This document shows, piece after piece, positions 10,703 through 22,300 of a DNA stretch of 64,000 nucleotides. Source of the stretch: Symbiodinium natans (taxonomy: Eukaryota > Sar > Dinophyceae > Suessiales > Symbiodiniaceae); the NCBI GenBank assembly GCA_905221605.1, contig CAJNDS010002074.1:254001-318000 (forward strand), in the 5' to 3' direction. Numbering within the stretch: position 1 is the stretch's first letter; every line of letters begins with the position of its first letter. Below the pieces are notes generated by a model. It made no database searches and was not told the DNA's origin. It saw nothing but the letters and a program-made list of their open reading frames with translations. Made by a program: the position numbers and the translations under genes.

Positions 10703-12475
10703 TTAGCTGAGCCGGGCTGACTTTAGCTGTTCTTTGACAGCCAGGCTATCTCCGCCGCACGATGCTTCGCCCCAAGTAATGATGGTGCCATCAGCTTGGA
10801 TCGCTGCAAAAGCACCACCAGAGGCTTTCACATCTTTGATGCCAACGAGATGCTCCTGGATGCTCTTGCTATCACCCCCAAAGCGGACATCTCCCCAGCA
10901 AACAACTGTGCCGTCGGCTCGGAGTGCTGCAAAGGCATCCGCCGAAGCATGAACTTCAAGCACGTCCCTCAGCTGCTCGCGTACTTCACTGCTGTCCCCA
11001 CCTCTATGCGGATCGCCCCACGTCACCACGGTGCCATCTGCCAATATAGCGGCAAAGGCATCAGAAGCAGCTTGGACATCGCGCACGCCCATGAGTTGAT
11101 GTTGGACAGAGCTGCAGTCGCCGCCTCCACGTGCATCACCCCAGGCTACGACGCTTCCGTCTGACCGCATTGCCGCAAATGCACATGATGAAGCTCGGAC
11201 ATCCTGCACTCCGTGCAGTTGCTTTCGGACAGCACTGTCGTCACCTCCATCTTGGGCATCACCCCAGGATATGACGGTGCCATCCGTCCGAAGTGCGGCA
11301 AAGGCCCCAGCGGAAGCCCGAATCAAATATACATTCTTGAGCTGCTTGCGGACTGCACTACTATCACCGCCGAAGCGGACATCACCCCACGTCACGACAG
11401 TTTGGTCTGTTCGCAGCGCAGCAAAGGAGGCCAGCGTCGCGCGTATGTCTGTGACATTTTTCAACAGCCCTTGAACTTTGTGGCTGTCTCCACCATAGCA
11501 GGAGTCTCCCCAAGTCACTACGGAGCCAGTCTTTCGGATGGCGGCAAATGCCCCTGCCGAGGCGCGAACCTCCCGGACGTTCTTCAGTTGCTCCTGGACC
11601 TCTGTGCTGTCACCACACTGGTCTCCGTAGCCCCAGGCAATCACCGTCCCATCGGCCCGGATCGCTGCAAAGGCGCTTCGGGAAGCCCGGATGTCCACCA
11701 CGCCCTGCAGCTGGTCCTTCACGAGGCTGCTGTCGCCTCCCGAGGCCTCGTGACCCCAGGTGACCACGGTGCCATCGGTCCGAATGGCAGCGAAGGAGCC
11801 TTTGCATGCGCAGATCTTGTGGACGTCACGAAGCTGCTCTTGCACACCACGGCTGTCACCGCCTGAGAAGGCATAGCCCCAGGTGACAACCAAGCCATCG
11901 GGTCGGATTGCCGCAAAGGCATCCGTAGCCCAGGAGGATGCAAGGGGCCAGGCATCTCCAGCACTCAAGAGGGATTCCCACGAGGACGTCACCGCTGTAG
12001 GCCGCAGGGCCGCTGTCACCGTCTCCCCGTGCAGAACTTCTGCCTCGTGAAGCGATAGCCTTCCGAGCAAGAGTTGTCCCGTCTTGGAGAAAAGCTGGCT
12101 GATATCTGTCTCCAGCTCCTTTTGAGCTGTCAGCCTCAACTGGTTAACGCTGTTGTCCGGCTCGATGAGTATTCGAGCTCTGCGGCCGCTGAGCAGGGCG
12201 ACGTCGACAGAAATCAGCATGGGGAGTGCAGTCCCCATCAAAGGCCCCCCTCTTTTCTGTAGGAGTGGAGCCAGGAGGCCTTGAGCCGGGTTCCTGCTGC
12301 TGCAGACACCACAAACATCACCACAAGGGAGAGGCGATGATGTGCCTATGACATCTCTGGCTAAAACCTCTGGGGCCACCGCCTGTAACCCTTGCGGCTG
12401 AGCTTGCAGACTGTGAGACCCGAGGCCTCCAGGGGGCATCGGTCCAACAGGCCCACGCATTTGCAATGACACCAT
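10703..12475 (-). CDS. HERC2/RCC1-like repeat protein with N-terminal ubiquitin-like region, intronless
   Basis: About 590 residues in one uninterrupted frame. I chose the ATG at 12475 (MVSLQMRG) because the frame upstream begins only with GTG. After a Gly/Pro-rich leader, residues 85-155 or so resemble a ubiquitin-like fold (VDVALLSGRRARILIE... QLRLTAQKELE ... GQLLLGRLSLHE). Ten consecutive repeats of about 41 residues then run to the C-terminus. Each reads roughly AFAAIRADGTVVTWGD, then GGDSSxVxEQLKNV and xxIRAS. Such GTVVTWG repeats are related to RCC1/HERC2 beta-propeller blades, and dinoflagellate copies are often labelled E3 ligase HERC2. There is no HECT domain here, so ligase activity is not supported; the protein is more likely a ubiquitin-like/propeller adaptor. 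Intronless structure beside intron-rich neighbours suggests an mRNA-derived copy. Confidence 0.85.
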   Translation of the reverse strand: MVSLQMRGPVGPMPPGGLGSHSLQAQPQGLQAVAPEVLARDVIGTSSPLPCGDVCGVCSSRNPAQGLLAPLLQKRGGPLMGTALPMLISVDVALLSGRRARILIEPDNSVNQLRLTAQKELETDISQLFSKTGQLLLGRLSLHEAEVLHGETVTAALRPTAVTSSWESLLSAGDAWPLASSWATDAFAAIRPDGLVVTWGYAFSGGDSRGVQEQLRDVHKICACKGSFAAIRTDGTVVTWGHEASGGDSSLVKDQLQGVVDIRASRSAFAAIRADGTVIAWGYGDQCGDSTEVQEQLKNVREVRASAGAFAAIRKTGSVVTWGDSCYGGDSHKVQGLLKNVTDIRATLASFAALRTDQTVVTWGDVRFGGDSSAVRKQLKNVYLIRASAGAFAALRTDGTVISWGDAQDGGDDSAVRKQLHGVQDVRASSCAFAAMRSDGSVVAWGDARGGGDCSSVQHQLMGVRDVQAASDAFAAILADGTVVTWGDPHRGGDSSEVREQLRDVLEVHASADAFAALRADGTVVCWGDVRFGGDSKSIQEHLVGIKDVKASGGAFAAIQADGTIITWGEASCGGDSLAVKEQLKSARLS

Positions 12476-12508
12476 GACGACTCCGACACGCCAATAAGGA
12501 GCAGACAC

Positions 12509-13729
12509 AGAACCGGGGTTTCGTGGCCTTTTGGGTCAACACCCCCAGAACCCCCCCCCCCGGGTCATCATGCTGATGTTAACGAGTTAATGACATCTAA
12601 GAATTGAGCAGTTGAGGTCGACGCCCACACCCGATCTGGAGTCGCATGGCTCGCACGATGCCTTCTCCAAAGACCGGTTACACTCATGCGCTGATGCCAG
12701 GCATGGAGGACCTCCTCGATCCCGCCAAATCCGCAGCTGCTGCGAAGCAGGACAGCTGCCGGGAAGGCCTGCAAGCTTAAGAGCTACAAACTCGTGCCCT
12801 GAGGTTTCGGTGCACGTGTTCCAGCCTTGCTTCCTGCAACACCCACGCTTGCTGCGTGTGGGAAAATCCTGCCGCAAACCACCACACTCAGCGGCTATGG
12901 TGTTTCTACCCATCTTGGCCTTGAGATCACGCGCCGTGTTACATCACGATCTGTCTGACAGCGAAGGCGGGAAACCTCCGTCAGAAGCTACAGTCGCAAG
13001 CCTCAACTGCATCGTGTTTGCCGAGATCGTAGCAAACAGGAGTTCCGCCGATGCCCGGCAGTGGTGTGCCAAAGGCACATTTGCCTCGACGCATTGGGAG
13101 GCGCGCGATAGCAACAATGCCGGCTAGGAGCTCACGTCTCAGTCTTTGGCCCGCAAAAGCTCACAGAAGCGAAGTGCATCACGCAAGTTCCAGTCCTCTT
13201 CATCGCCGGGGCCATTCATCTCTCACTTTGCTCCTAGGGCCTATAGGCATAGCCAAGGAGCAAAGTCCAGGTGCGCTTCGAAGGGTGCGCCACCTGGAGA
13301 AAATGGGGGCACAAGCTGACACCTCCCGGAATCAGAGCCGGGCCTTCTTCGCTGGCGCCCCGTGATGCTAGCTGGAGCTCCTCCACCAATCGCACCTGCC
13401 ATTGCCGCACCGTGCTGCAACAGTGCCGCTGTCAAGGGTCCCCAATCGCCCCCCAAGGTTTTTGGAAGGGTTCTGCATGGTCCCCCAAAGGTTTCGAACG
13501 GCCTCAATGGTCCCCAATGTCCCCAGTAAGACTGCAAGGGAGGACCGCCCGGTCTACAACCTCATCTCCCAGGGCGCTGCCATGGGCGTGGCGGCCTCAA
13601 AGCGGCTGCATGCAAGCAACCCAGGGCCCCAAATAAAGGGATCCCAGGGCAAAGGCAGATGTGGCGCAGGTCTTGGGCAGACCTGCGCGATGCATTCTTC
13701 AACCCTAGCGGCCCTAGCGACAAGAGGCG
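12509..13729. other. Gap between midasin AAA5 and the HERC2-like gene; midasin AAA6 not found
   Basis: If midasin continues, the AAA6 module should lie here or further left on the minus strand. I searched by eye for a P-loop, a DEINLA-type Walker B and an LNRF-type sensor and found none. There is a poly-C tract near 12551-12560. Confidence 0.5.
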
Positions 13730-15095
13730 CTGAGAGGCACTGGGTCGATGGCAGCTGAGAGAGCACCACGCGGGTGAAGCGGTTCAGAAAGGAGCGGGGG
13801 AGCCCCTTACGTCCACCTGGCAGTCACACATTTCATGAGTTGTGCAATCCTGCTGAGGAGCACGCAGCGGTGTTCACAACCAGGCAGGCAAAGCACAGAT
13901 CAGTTTAAAGCATGCACGAAGAAACCTCCCGTGGCGACGGGATTCTGCGCTGCAAAAAGCCTGCGTGCGTTCTGTGCAATCAATCGATATCAGTCGTCTA
14001 GTACCGGGGATGCAGCATGGCAGCATGTGTACCTGACATACCCCTCGCAGCCTGAATCCGGGATGGGCAGAGACGGTCTGGCCAATTGCTGGCAAGAAGA
14101 CCTGTTTCAACATGCGGCACCACACGTCACACAGCAATGATGCAACAGAATTTGCACGTGCTACAGTGCTGCGAGCATCAGGAATCTACAGCAGCCACGG
14201 TTGCATCCCCGATTCCAGAAGGCCTCTCGGCGGTGGTCCAGCAAGGCGTTTAGTCCCTCCAAGGTGGCCTCCAGAGATCTCCAGAGATAGCTCGCAAGGT
14301 GGGAGATCTTGAAGGCTTTGCTAAACTTACGGAGCCCTGGAAACTTCAGGCCCTCCTGCGGCGCCAAGTTGATCTCATCAAGCAGTACCCAATCCTGGGG
14401 TGCTGCGGAATCCAGCTCCGGCTTTTGCTGAGAATAGGATGTAGGATGCAGATGCAGCATGTTGCATCTCACTGTCTGGTGGTACTCATGCGCCGCGCTA
14501 GGGCGAGGCACATCGCAACGAGAACGTGTGAGAACTAAGAGTGGAAGGTTTTGGCGTCTGAGAGGCCGGCTCCCCTTTTGAGAGCTCGTAGGAGCGCCCC
14601 GTCACTCCAGCGGAAGGCTGCCACCTCGACGTTCTCTAAAGCTGCTAACCCCCAGGAGAGGTTTGTATTGGGAATGAGGTCCTGGCCTCGCTCCCAGGCA
14701 TTGGCAAGTCAGAGCCCAGAAGGTCCAGCCTGAGAAAGAAGAAGCCCATAGGGGGCATTAGGCTCTGCCTTTGCCTTTTGCTCCATGGCCGCCTACAAAG
14801 CGCCTTGCCCTTCATCTCAAGGTGCACGGCTAAGCTGTGGACAGATCGGTTTGCTCTGACAGGTTGATCCGCAACCTTCGCAACACCCAAATAAACTTGC
14901 TTTCTGCACACTGCTTGCGGTCCCATACAGCCCATCCAGTTCTGTCACAGCTACGCTACACCAGTACACTACGTTCAGACGTGTGATTTTGACACCGGCT
15001 CTCCAATTCTCAGGCCCACGCAGGCGACGCTTCGTGGCTCTTGCAAGCGCTTGCACTGTGGCTGTCTTTCCAAGCCCCGGCGGGCCTTCGTTTCA
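13730..15095 (-). CDS. MDN1: Midasin AAA5 exons
   Basis: At least seven small exons rebuild one AAA+ module. About 15022-15095: Walker A EGPPGLGKTATVQALA. About 14834-14875: LRINLSEQTDL. From 14729 down: LDLLGSDLPMPG; the join to the previous exon restores the family run EQTDL-LDLLGSDLP across a GT-AG intron. About 14560-14625: VEVAAFRWSDGALLRALKRG. About 14365-14410: DWVLLDEINLAPQ (Walker B). About 14215-14262: ATLEGLNALLDHRREAF, where the intron after the Pro-Gln codons appears to start with GA and end with AG. About 13730-13800: KGLPRSFLNRFTRVVLSQL (arginine-finger/sensor region). These match the AAA5 signature of midasin and not AAA2-4, because of the RINLSEQTD, LEGLNA.LDHR and KGLP.SFLNRFT motifs. 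The exon for the segment between LDHR and KGLP was not located. Confidence 0.85.
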
Positions 15096-16329
15096 CAAAT
15101 GTTGCCATGAAAGCCTGTGAAGGCAGCCCGCAGCCCCAAAACCGTAGGATCCGAGAGCCTTCCAGCAATATCGCCTTCGGCTGCTGCAGCGCGCGCACAA
15201 GCCGCCCTCAGCACCAGTGAACACCAGGAAGCAGGCCAGAGTGCAATGGTTCATGATTCATGACACATTACAATCACGGAGGTCTCTGCGCAAGGATGCA
15301 GAAGTGCAAGAAAAACTTGCCAGACTAATCTTCTTGCCCATGCAACACGTGTGATGTTTGTGTTTTTTCCAGCGCGGTCTGTGCACCATGTCGGGCGAGG
15401 GAGGCCCTCAGCTACTGCACTCCTTGTCTTAGTGCAGGGTACTCTGCAACTACAAGCCGTCGGCACTGTGCAGTATTCATAACAGCTGCCCCTCAGGAGC
15501 AGCAAGAAGCATCACCAGCTCAAAAAATCTTTATGGTGAACCCGGTGGATCGAGCATCATGCCAAGCATGAAGTTGAGAAACCCGGGTCAAGAAAAAGGA
15601 GAAAGGCTGCGAATCGCATTCCTCATCTCCGTCTCATCTCCGCCTCTTCTTCTTCCACGTCAGGCAGCCCTCCTTCGCATGGCAAGGTGCATCTACATGT
15701 CTTCGAATCGGCTTGCAAAAGCCCTTAGCACTGTAGCAGTCACCAAGACTGAACTGCGAACCATGATTTGCAGATGCAGCCCCCTCTGATCTGATCCAGG
15801 TGGAATGCAGATGCCTCTCCTCGCCGTGAGGGCCCTTGGAGCCCTTGCGGCGGAACATGCTCGCGACCACTTTCGGATCGGCTCCTGCTCCCCGAGCCCA
15901 GTTGAAGGAGTAGGATAGGAGTGAAGTCACTGTGACCATCAAAAAAACCCAATGTGAACCCATGAAACGCGCAGGAAAAGGCGCAGAGCCGTCCTCGGAT
16001 TCCCTTCGAGCGCCATCGGGGCTCGCCGACCGAGCAGAGGATGCCTCGTCTCCAGGGGGACCAAAAGCCGGGCTTTCGACACCCTAAACCCTAAACCCTA
16101 AACCCTAAACCCTAAACCCTAAACCCTAAACCCGCAGCTCAGAGGCCCCATATGTTGCAGCCCAGAGGCCGAAGTTGCAGGCCACCGGCATGATCCTTAA
16201 GCAAGGAACGCACTCCGAGCTCCAGTGTTTACTTTTCATCTACTATGTTGTATGTTATATAGCAGAAGATACATATTATACGTTACCTACATACGTACAT
16301 ACATACGTAGATACATACACATACATATG

Positions 16330-16361
<32 letters not shown>

Positions 16362-19300
16362 CCTAAACCCTCCCTAAACCCTAAACCCTAAACCCTAAAC
16401 CCGAAACCCGTAACCCTAAACCCTCAACAGCTTTGCTTTCGGCCCAGGCGCCGCTCACCCACGGAGCGCACCAGGCCCCCGAAGCGCGTGTCGCCCACCA
16501 GCGGCCGGGCAATGTTGAGGCCTCGGAGTGCCCCAATAGGGCTTTGGGGGGGGTTTAGGGTTTAGGGTTTCGGGTTTAGGGTTAGTTGGGGTTTTAGGGC
16601 TTCGGGTTCAGGGTTTAATGCACGAGAAATCCGCCGAGGCCCCGGGCCGCAGGTGTCTGAACAGCATCAAGCAGGCACCCCACCTCGAATCCCTCCCCTA
16701 GCCACCTTCTCGTGATTTGCGACCCTTCATGTGGTCCTTCCCGGCGTCCCCAACCTCCAACTGCCAGCGCTTTTCTGAAGGGCCGTTGGCACTTCGTATG
16801 TGCGCCCAGGTTGTCCTTCTTCCCTGCTCTGCCGAACTTGCTTCCCCGCGACTGGAAAACAAAAACTCGCCGACTCGCTGCGGCTGCTTTTTGGCCCAAG
16901 CCGGGTCGCGTAGCGTCAAAATCACGCATTGTGTTCTTGTAAATGTTCTAAATTATATTAAAGAATATGTGTATATATATATATAGATGGACAAATGTAC
17001 GTATATGTCAGCATGTACATGTGCACATGCAATCAATGCTACGTGTAAATTATACCAAAACACGAGATAGATTACATAACATCGATATATGTATATATGT
17101 ATACATACATATATATATATATATATGTTTCATACACATCTGTATAAGACCATCTGGTATGTTTATAATAATCTAGGAACATGTAGGTGATAGAACACAA
17201 TACATTATAAACAACATACACACATTAGAGCAGGGAAAGGTCCTCCATCCGGCGTTAGATTGTGAATCTCTGGAACATCACATTTGTGAGAGTCTACATT
17301 TCCTTGTCAAAACCATTTCGGTCACACTGTTTGATGCAAAGCAGACTCACGTACTCACAGAATCCCACAGACCAGCACAACCAGCAACCTGAATGCGGCT
17401 GCTTGAAAACGCGGGGTGCGAGTTGTTCCGCGCCACCCTCAGAAGTGGGAGTAGTTTGTGTCGAGACTCGGGATAAGTGTTGCCCTTACGAAGTGGCCTG
17501 AACCACGAGCCTGGGTTGTTCTATAGCATTACATACTTCGCAGTGGCTTCAGAGAAACCAGCATGAATTTTCTGGGTGCAGCATGCATGTTCTCAACGGG
17601 TGAGGTGAGGTAACTTTACCAACTAGTAATATACCACATTCATTGTATTGTGTAATGCGTTAGATAAAAACATCGATTTTGTCTCATGTCATAGTCTCTA
17701 CCATAAATATTATCCAGTTCATACCGTTTAACATGCTGTAACATGTCAAACATATATTTCACATATGTATATATGTATATGTATATTATATGTAGATATA
17801 CAATACAACGCAATGCAACACAAAACAATACAATACACCACGACACAATGCAATACAAAAAACTCTAACATGATGTGCTTCCATGTCGCATGATATAAAA
17901 CATGTATGAAGAAATATGAAAAGCACACCATCTATGCAGAGATATATACAAACATATATATATATATATGTGTATATTTATTTCTTTAATTTAATTTAAT
18001 TTAATTTATACATGTATATGTATATATGTATATGTAAACTTGTATGTATGCAATCTTCGACATGAGGAGGAGGGGGGGCTCCTTTGAACTCAAGCTGCTC
18101 AGGTCCTTGAAGCCATGCTTCGCCGAGAGCTTGGCCCCGGCCTCCGACATAAAAGAAAACAACCACGTGCTTGAACAAAGAGAAACGAAAGAGAGAAGGA
18201 AGGAGAGAAGGAAGGAGAGAAGGAAGGAGAGAAGGAAGGAGAGAAGGAAGGAGAGAGGAAAGGAGAGAGGAAAGGAGAGAAAGGAGGAGAGAAGAAGCAC
18301 TTCAGGGCCTTCACGAGCATTTAGGGGATACATGTTCTGGCACGGCGCATGCCCTTTCTGCATCCAAGGCTCTTGGTTCTTGTCATGCACAGAGGTTCCT
18401 GTCCGATTCCAGGCGTGTCAGCTGTCTTGCAGACTCACTTGGAGAGAATACTTTATATGAAATACTATATTATATATACTATATATTATACTGGTATCTA
18501 TAATACAGTATAGGAAGCTGTTTACATATATACATATTATGTGATATCGCTGCCTCGCACGCCATTGTCCGAAAACTCCAGCGTGTCCACCACCGAGGGC
18601 GGCGCTGACAAGACCAGGAGCATGGACCAGCCGAACCTGGCACAACACCCTAAACCCTCAACCCTTAACCCTTAAACCCTCAAACCCTCAAACCCTTAAA
18701 CCCTTAAACCCTTAAACCCTTAAACCCTTAAACCCTTAAACCCTTAACCCTAGGTCCCAGGCGTGGCTCTTCATGCAAGGCTGCTGCAGGGCAGGGCTTC
18801 CAAAACCCAGAAGTGCCAAGCAGATCCAAGGAGCCCATGGCCCAGCTGCTCGGAAAGGTGGGAGATGATGGTGTTGTCGCCGATGAAGGCGAACTGGTGC
18901 TGCAGGTTCTTCGGGATCAGGGTCTCAGCACAGCGTCCGCGGGAAGCTGCATGGCTTAAGACACCGAAGATGCAAGTCACTTGCAGCAAGGCTCAGCCGC
19001 CAAGGCTGCCAAGGAGCTCGGTTTGCCTTCCAGAAGTCTTCCATCAGGAGGGCCTTAGTCGCAGGGAATCAAAAACAGCGTTGCAGTGAAGGGCCAACAC
19101 TTCCGCCCGGCCTTTTTGAGATGGCACTGGTAGTACTCCTCCTGGCTCACGGACTTCAGGGAAGGGCAGGTGACGGCATCCAAGCCAGCCTTCACGTAAA
19201 GCTCTTGTGCACCCGGGAGCGGTGCAAACGAGAGGCCGGAGAAGTGGAGGACGACGGCCCCTGCTCGGGTCTTCTCCCAGCTGATTCTCAAGTTCTTGTC

Positions 19301-22300
19301 CAGCTGCATCTCGAGCCAAATCCGGAGATCTGGGAAGAACTCTCCTGCGGCTCCGCCCCCTGCGATCTTGAACTTTGCAACTCGCCGGCGCGCATCGTAG
19401 CTGCTGTCCGCCAAGAGGTGGGAATCTTTCAGGCCCTCGAGCAAAGCCGAGGCCGTCAGCGCCGCATCCTGGAGCTGAAAGATGGCGTGGCTCTTTAGGG
19501 AGGGTTGGGGGGGGTTTAGGGTTTGGGGTTTAGGGGTATGAGGGTTTAGGGTTCAGGGGTATGAGGGTTCAGGGGTATGAGGGTTTAGGGTTCAGGGTTA
19601 GGAGGGTTGGGGTTTAGGGTTTTGGGTTTAGGATGAAGTTCAAGGCCAGGACTTCGAACCTCCAGCAGACAAAAACCCGCCCCTTCAGAGGAAGATTTCT
19701 TGGAACTGGCGAGGTATGCCGAGATACTGTGGTTGGTGTGTCTTGCTTTGTGTCTTATAGGGGTAATGGAGTTAAAGTTGTGAGTGACTTCTTTTGACAC
19801 CTTAGCCACATCTTGGATGTCACTGAAGTCCACCATTGCACAAACACCATGAGCCTCTTGCCGCAGCAAACGGCCCCAGAAAACTACCCCTACCTACATA
19901 TCGATCACGTGAGTTGCGAAACTGAAAATGAGCTGCGCTTCCTGTCCGGCAGCACCAAGGGCCCGGAGATCCTCCAGAAAGGCCTCCACTGCACCCGAGC
20001 TCTGGCTGCTGCGCCCGAAGAATGTCAGCCCGGAGAGCCGTGTGAGGCCAGAGGTCAGCACAGCAGCGGCCAAGAAGGGAAGCAAGAGGCGGGAGCGCAT
20101 TGCTGACTCCAACAATATACTCCCAGAGAAGCCTCCCTGAACCCTCCCTGGGAACCCTCCCTGAACCCTCTCTGAAACCGTCTGTGCTGGCGCTACCGCG
20201 CGACTCGAAGAGCTCTTGCTTCAGCTTGGACATGTGGACTGCCGGCTTTGAGCTCAAAGGCTGGATGGACGAGGGCAACGTGGCACCGCTCTGCGGCCTT
20301 TTGGAGGGTTTCGAGGCACCCCGCACTGCCAAGTCTGGCTAGGAAAGCCAGCACAGGCACCATCAAGTCTTGCGGAGGAACCAAGCGCTGGGCCCACGTT
20401 GCAGGCCGAAGAAGGTGCGTTGAAGTCAAAGTCAGAGGTATCTGTCATCTCCAATCCATAAACACACAAAGAAGAATCTCCCCAAATGCCACCCGAAGAG
20501 GCAAAGCATGGGCGGTCAGCCTTGCATGGCCTCCTCTCCCGCTTGGGAAGCAACCTCGGCGCAACGGAGAAAAGGCATCTGCCAGTAGTGTCAAAGCGTC
20601 CCACATTCCCGCAAGATCGCATGCAAGAAGCTGAAATCTTGAAGCCGCCGAAGTTGAGGACATCACCCTGACCAGGTAAGCAAAGCAGCTTCTAAAACAG
20701 CAACTAAGGCCATGTCAAGTGGACCAGTGCCCTGTCTTCCTTGGGCAGCTGTGCCTATTGTACCCTGAGACTGAGACTCTTAAAGAATGCGAACAATTTA
20801 GAAGCCCAGTATCCTTGCACAAGCACTGCACTTCCTGCTCTAGCTTGCTTAAGGCACTGTCTGTCTCTGAGCTTCTCATGTGCACATCATACCACTTGTA
20901 GAGAGACAAAAAGTACGTAGCGCAAAAAGATGCGTGCACCCTCCGGACCTCTGATGCAGAACTTCGGTTGCGAACCTCTGCACCAAGCAAGAAACGAGCG
21001 AAACGGACAGCGGTTGACAAACCAGGCATCTTTCCTAGTCATAAGTTCTGTCAGTTTCAGCCGCCGTCCATTGTGCTGCGTCATGCCTGGTCCTCACGAA
21101 CATCCCTCGCCGCCCCCTTCCACTAGCACGGCTTCCCATTGTACTGTGGGCTAAGCTCGTGCGCACCGCCTGCCGACTTTCCACGGCGGGTCTTTCGCAC
21201 TCGTCACGGCTATGCCGTGTGCTTGCAGCTAGTATAGATGGTTCGCGGCTGCTTCGTTTTGGCGATTTCGACTTCAGCTTCCTGAATGCAATCTTGAAGC
21301 CTTGCGAGGGCCTGCTTGAGAAGAATGCCAACATAACGGACAACGCACCAAGCTCAAGAGAAGTCAGCTGAGCGTCACACCCATGCAAAGCCGCCCTGGC
21401 TGAAACTTGCTTGGACAGCTTCACGGCCTTTGCTCGACAGGTCCTGCAGTGGCAATTAGATAGCACCAAAGAGCACCGCATCCGAGATGGCCTGACAGCT
21501 GAGTTGCAGCGAGTCCTTGAAGAGACCGGACCTGTCCAGCTGGCCAAGTAGGTTCCACAGGATTGCCCGCTGTGCGACCGACAGCCCACCAGAATTCATG
21601 CTGCATGTCTCGTCAGCGGACTTCTGATACAAGGCCACGCACTCGGTGTCGACAAGCTGATTGCCCAAACCAAGGCTGTCCACCAGAGTCATGCAACCAC
21701 CATGCATGTACATCTCCACTGCCCGTTCGAAGCTGGACTCGGGGAGTTTGACCGTTTTTGCCGGTGCCGTGCTCTGAACAAAGGCAGCCCAAGCCAGGAC
21801 CTCGCGAATGCTCAGAGGGTGCAGCACGCGCTGGTTGAACCAGCTGACGCAGTCGAGCATGGGTCGTGCGAGCAGGGGCCAGGACAGCTGCGTGGCCACC
21901 AGGTCCTCTGCTTCCTTCGTTGAGAAGTCGATGGGCTCCACCCAGATCTCGGTAAATCGATTCCGGAGGGCTGGCGACAGCTCTCGCTTTCCAAAATCAC
22001 CACCCGGATTCATGGTGGCAAAGAGTCTGAAGCTGGGCCGCGCCTTGACCACCTCCAAGTCGGCTCCTGTCAAGGGCTTCTCTGCGAGGAGAAGGGAGTG
22101 CTCAGGCTCCAAGACCGAGTTCAATCGCTCCAGAACCGAGTCTTCCGCCAAGGAGATCTCGTCCACGAGGAATGCCCCACCAGCACGCATGGCTTCCACC
22201 AGGGCTCCATCGGCCCACTCAAAGATCCGGTCGTAGTCTCCACAAAGTGAGACCAGGTGGAGAGCCATCGGCAGCAATGCGTCGGGTCCCTTGGCAGTTC

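Noticed and set aside
18001-18503. Arg/Glu-rich plus frames and Ser/Phe-rich minus frames
   Set aside because: Produced by the GAAGGAGA polypurine tract.
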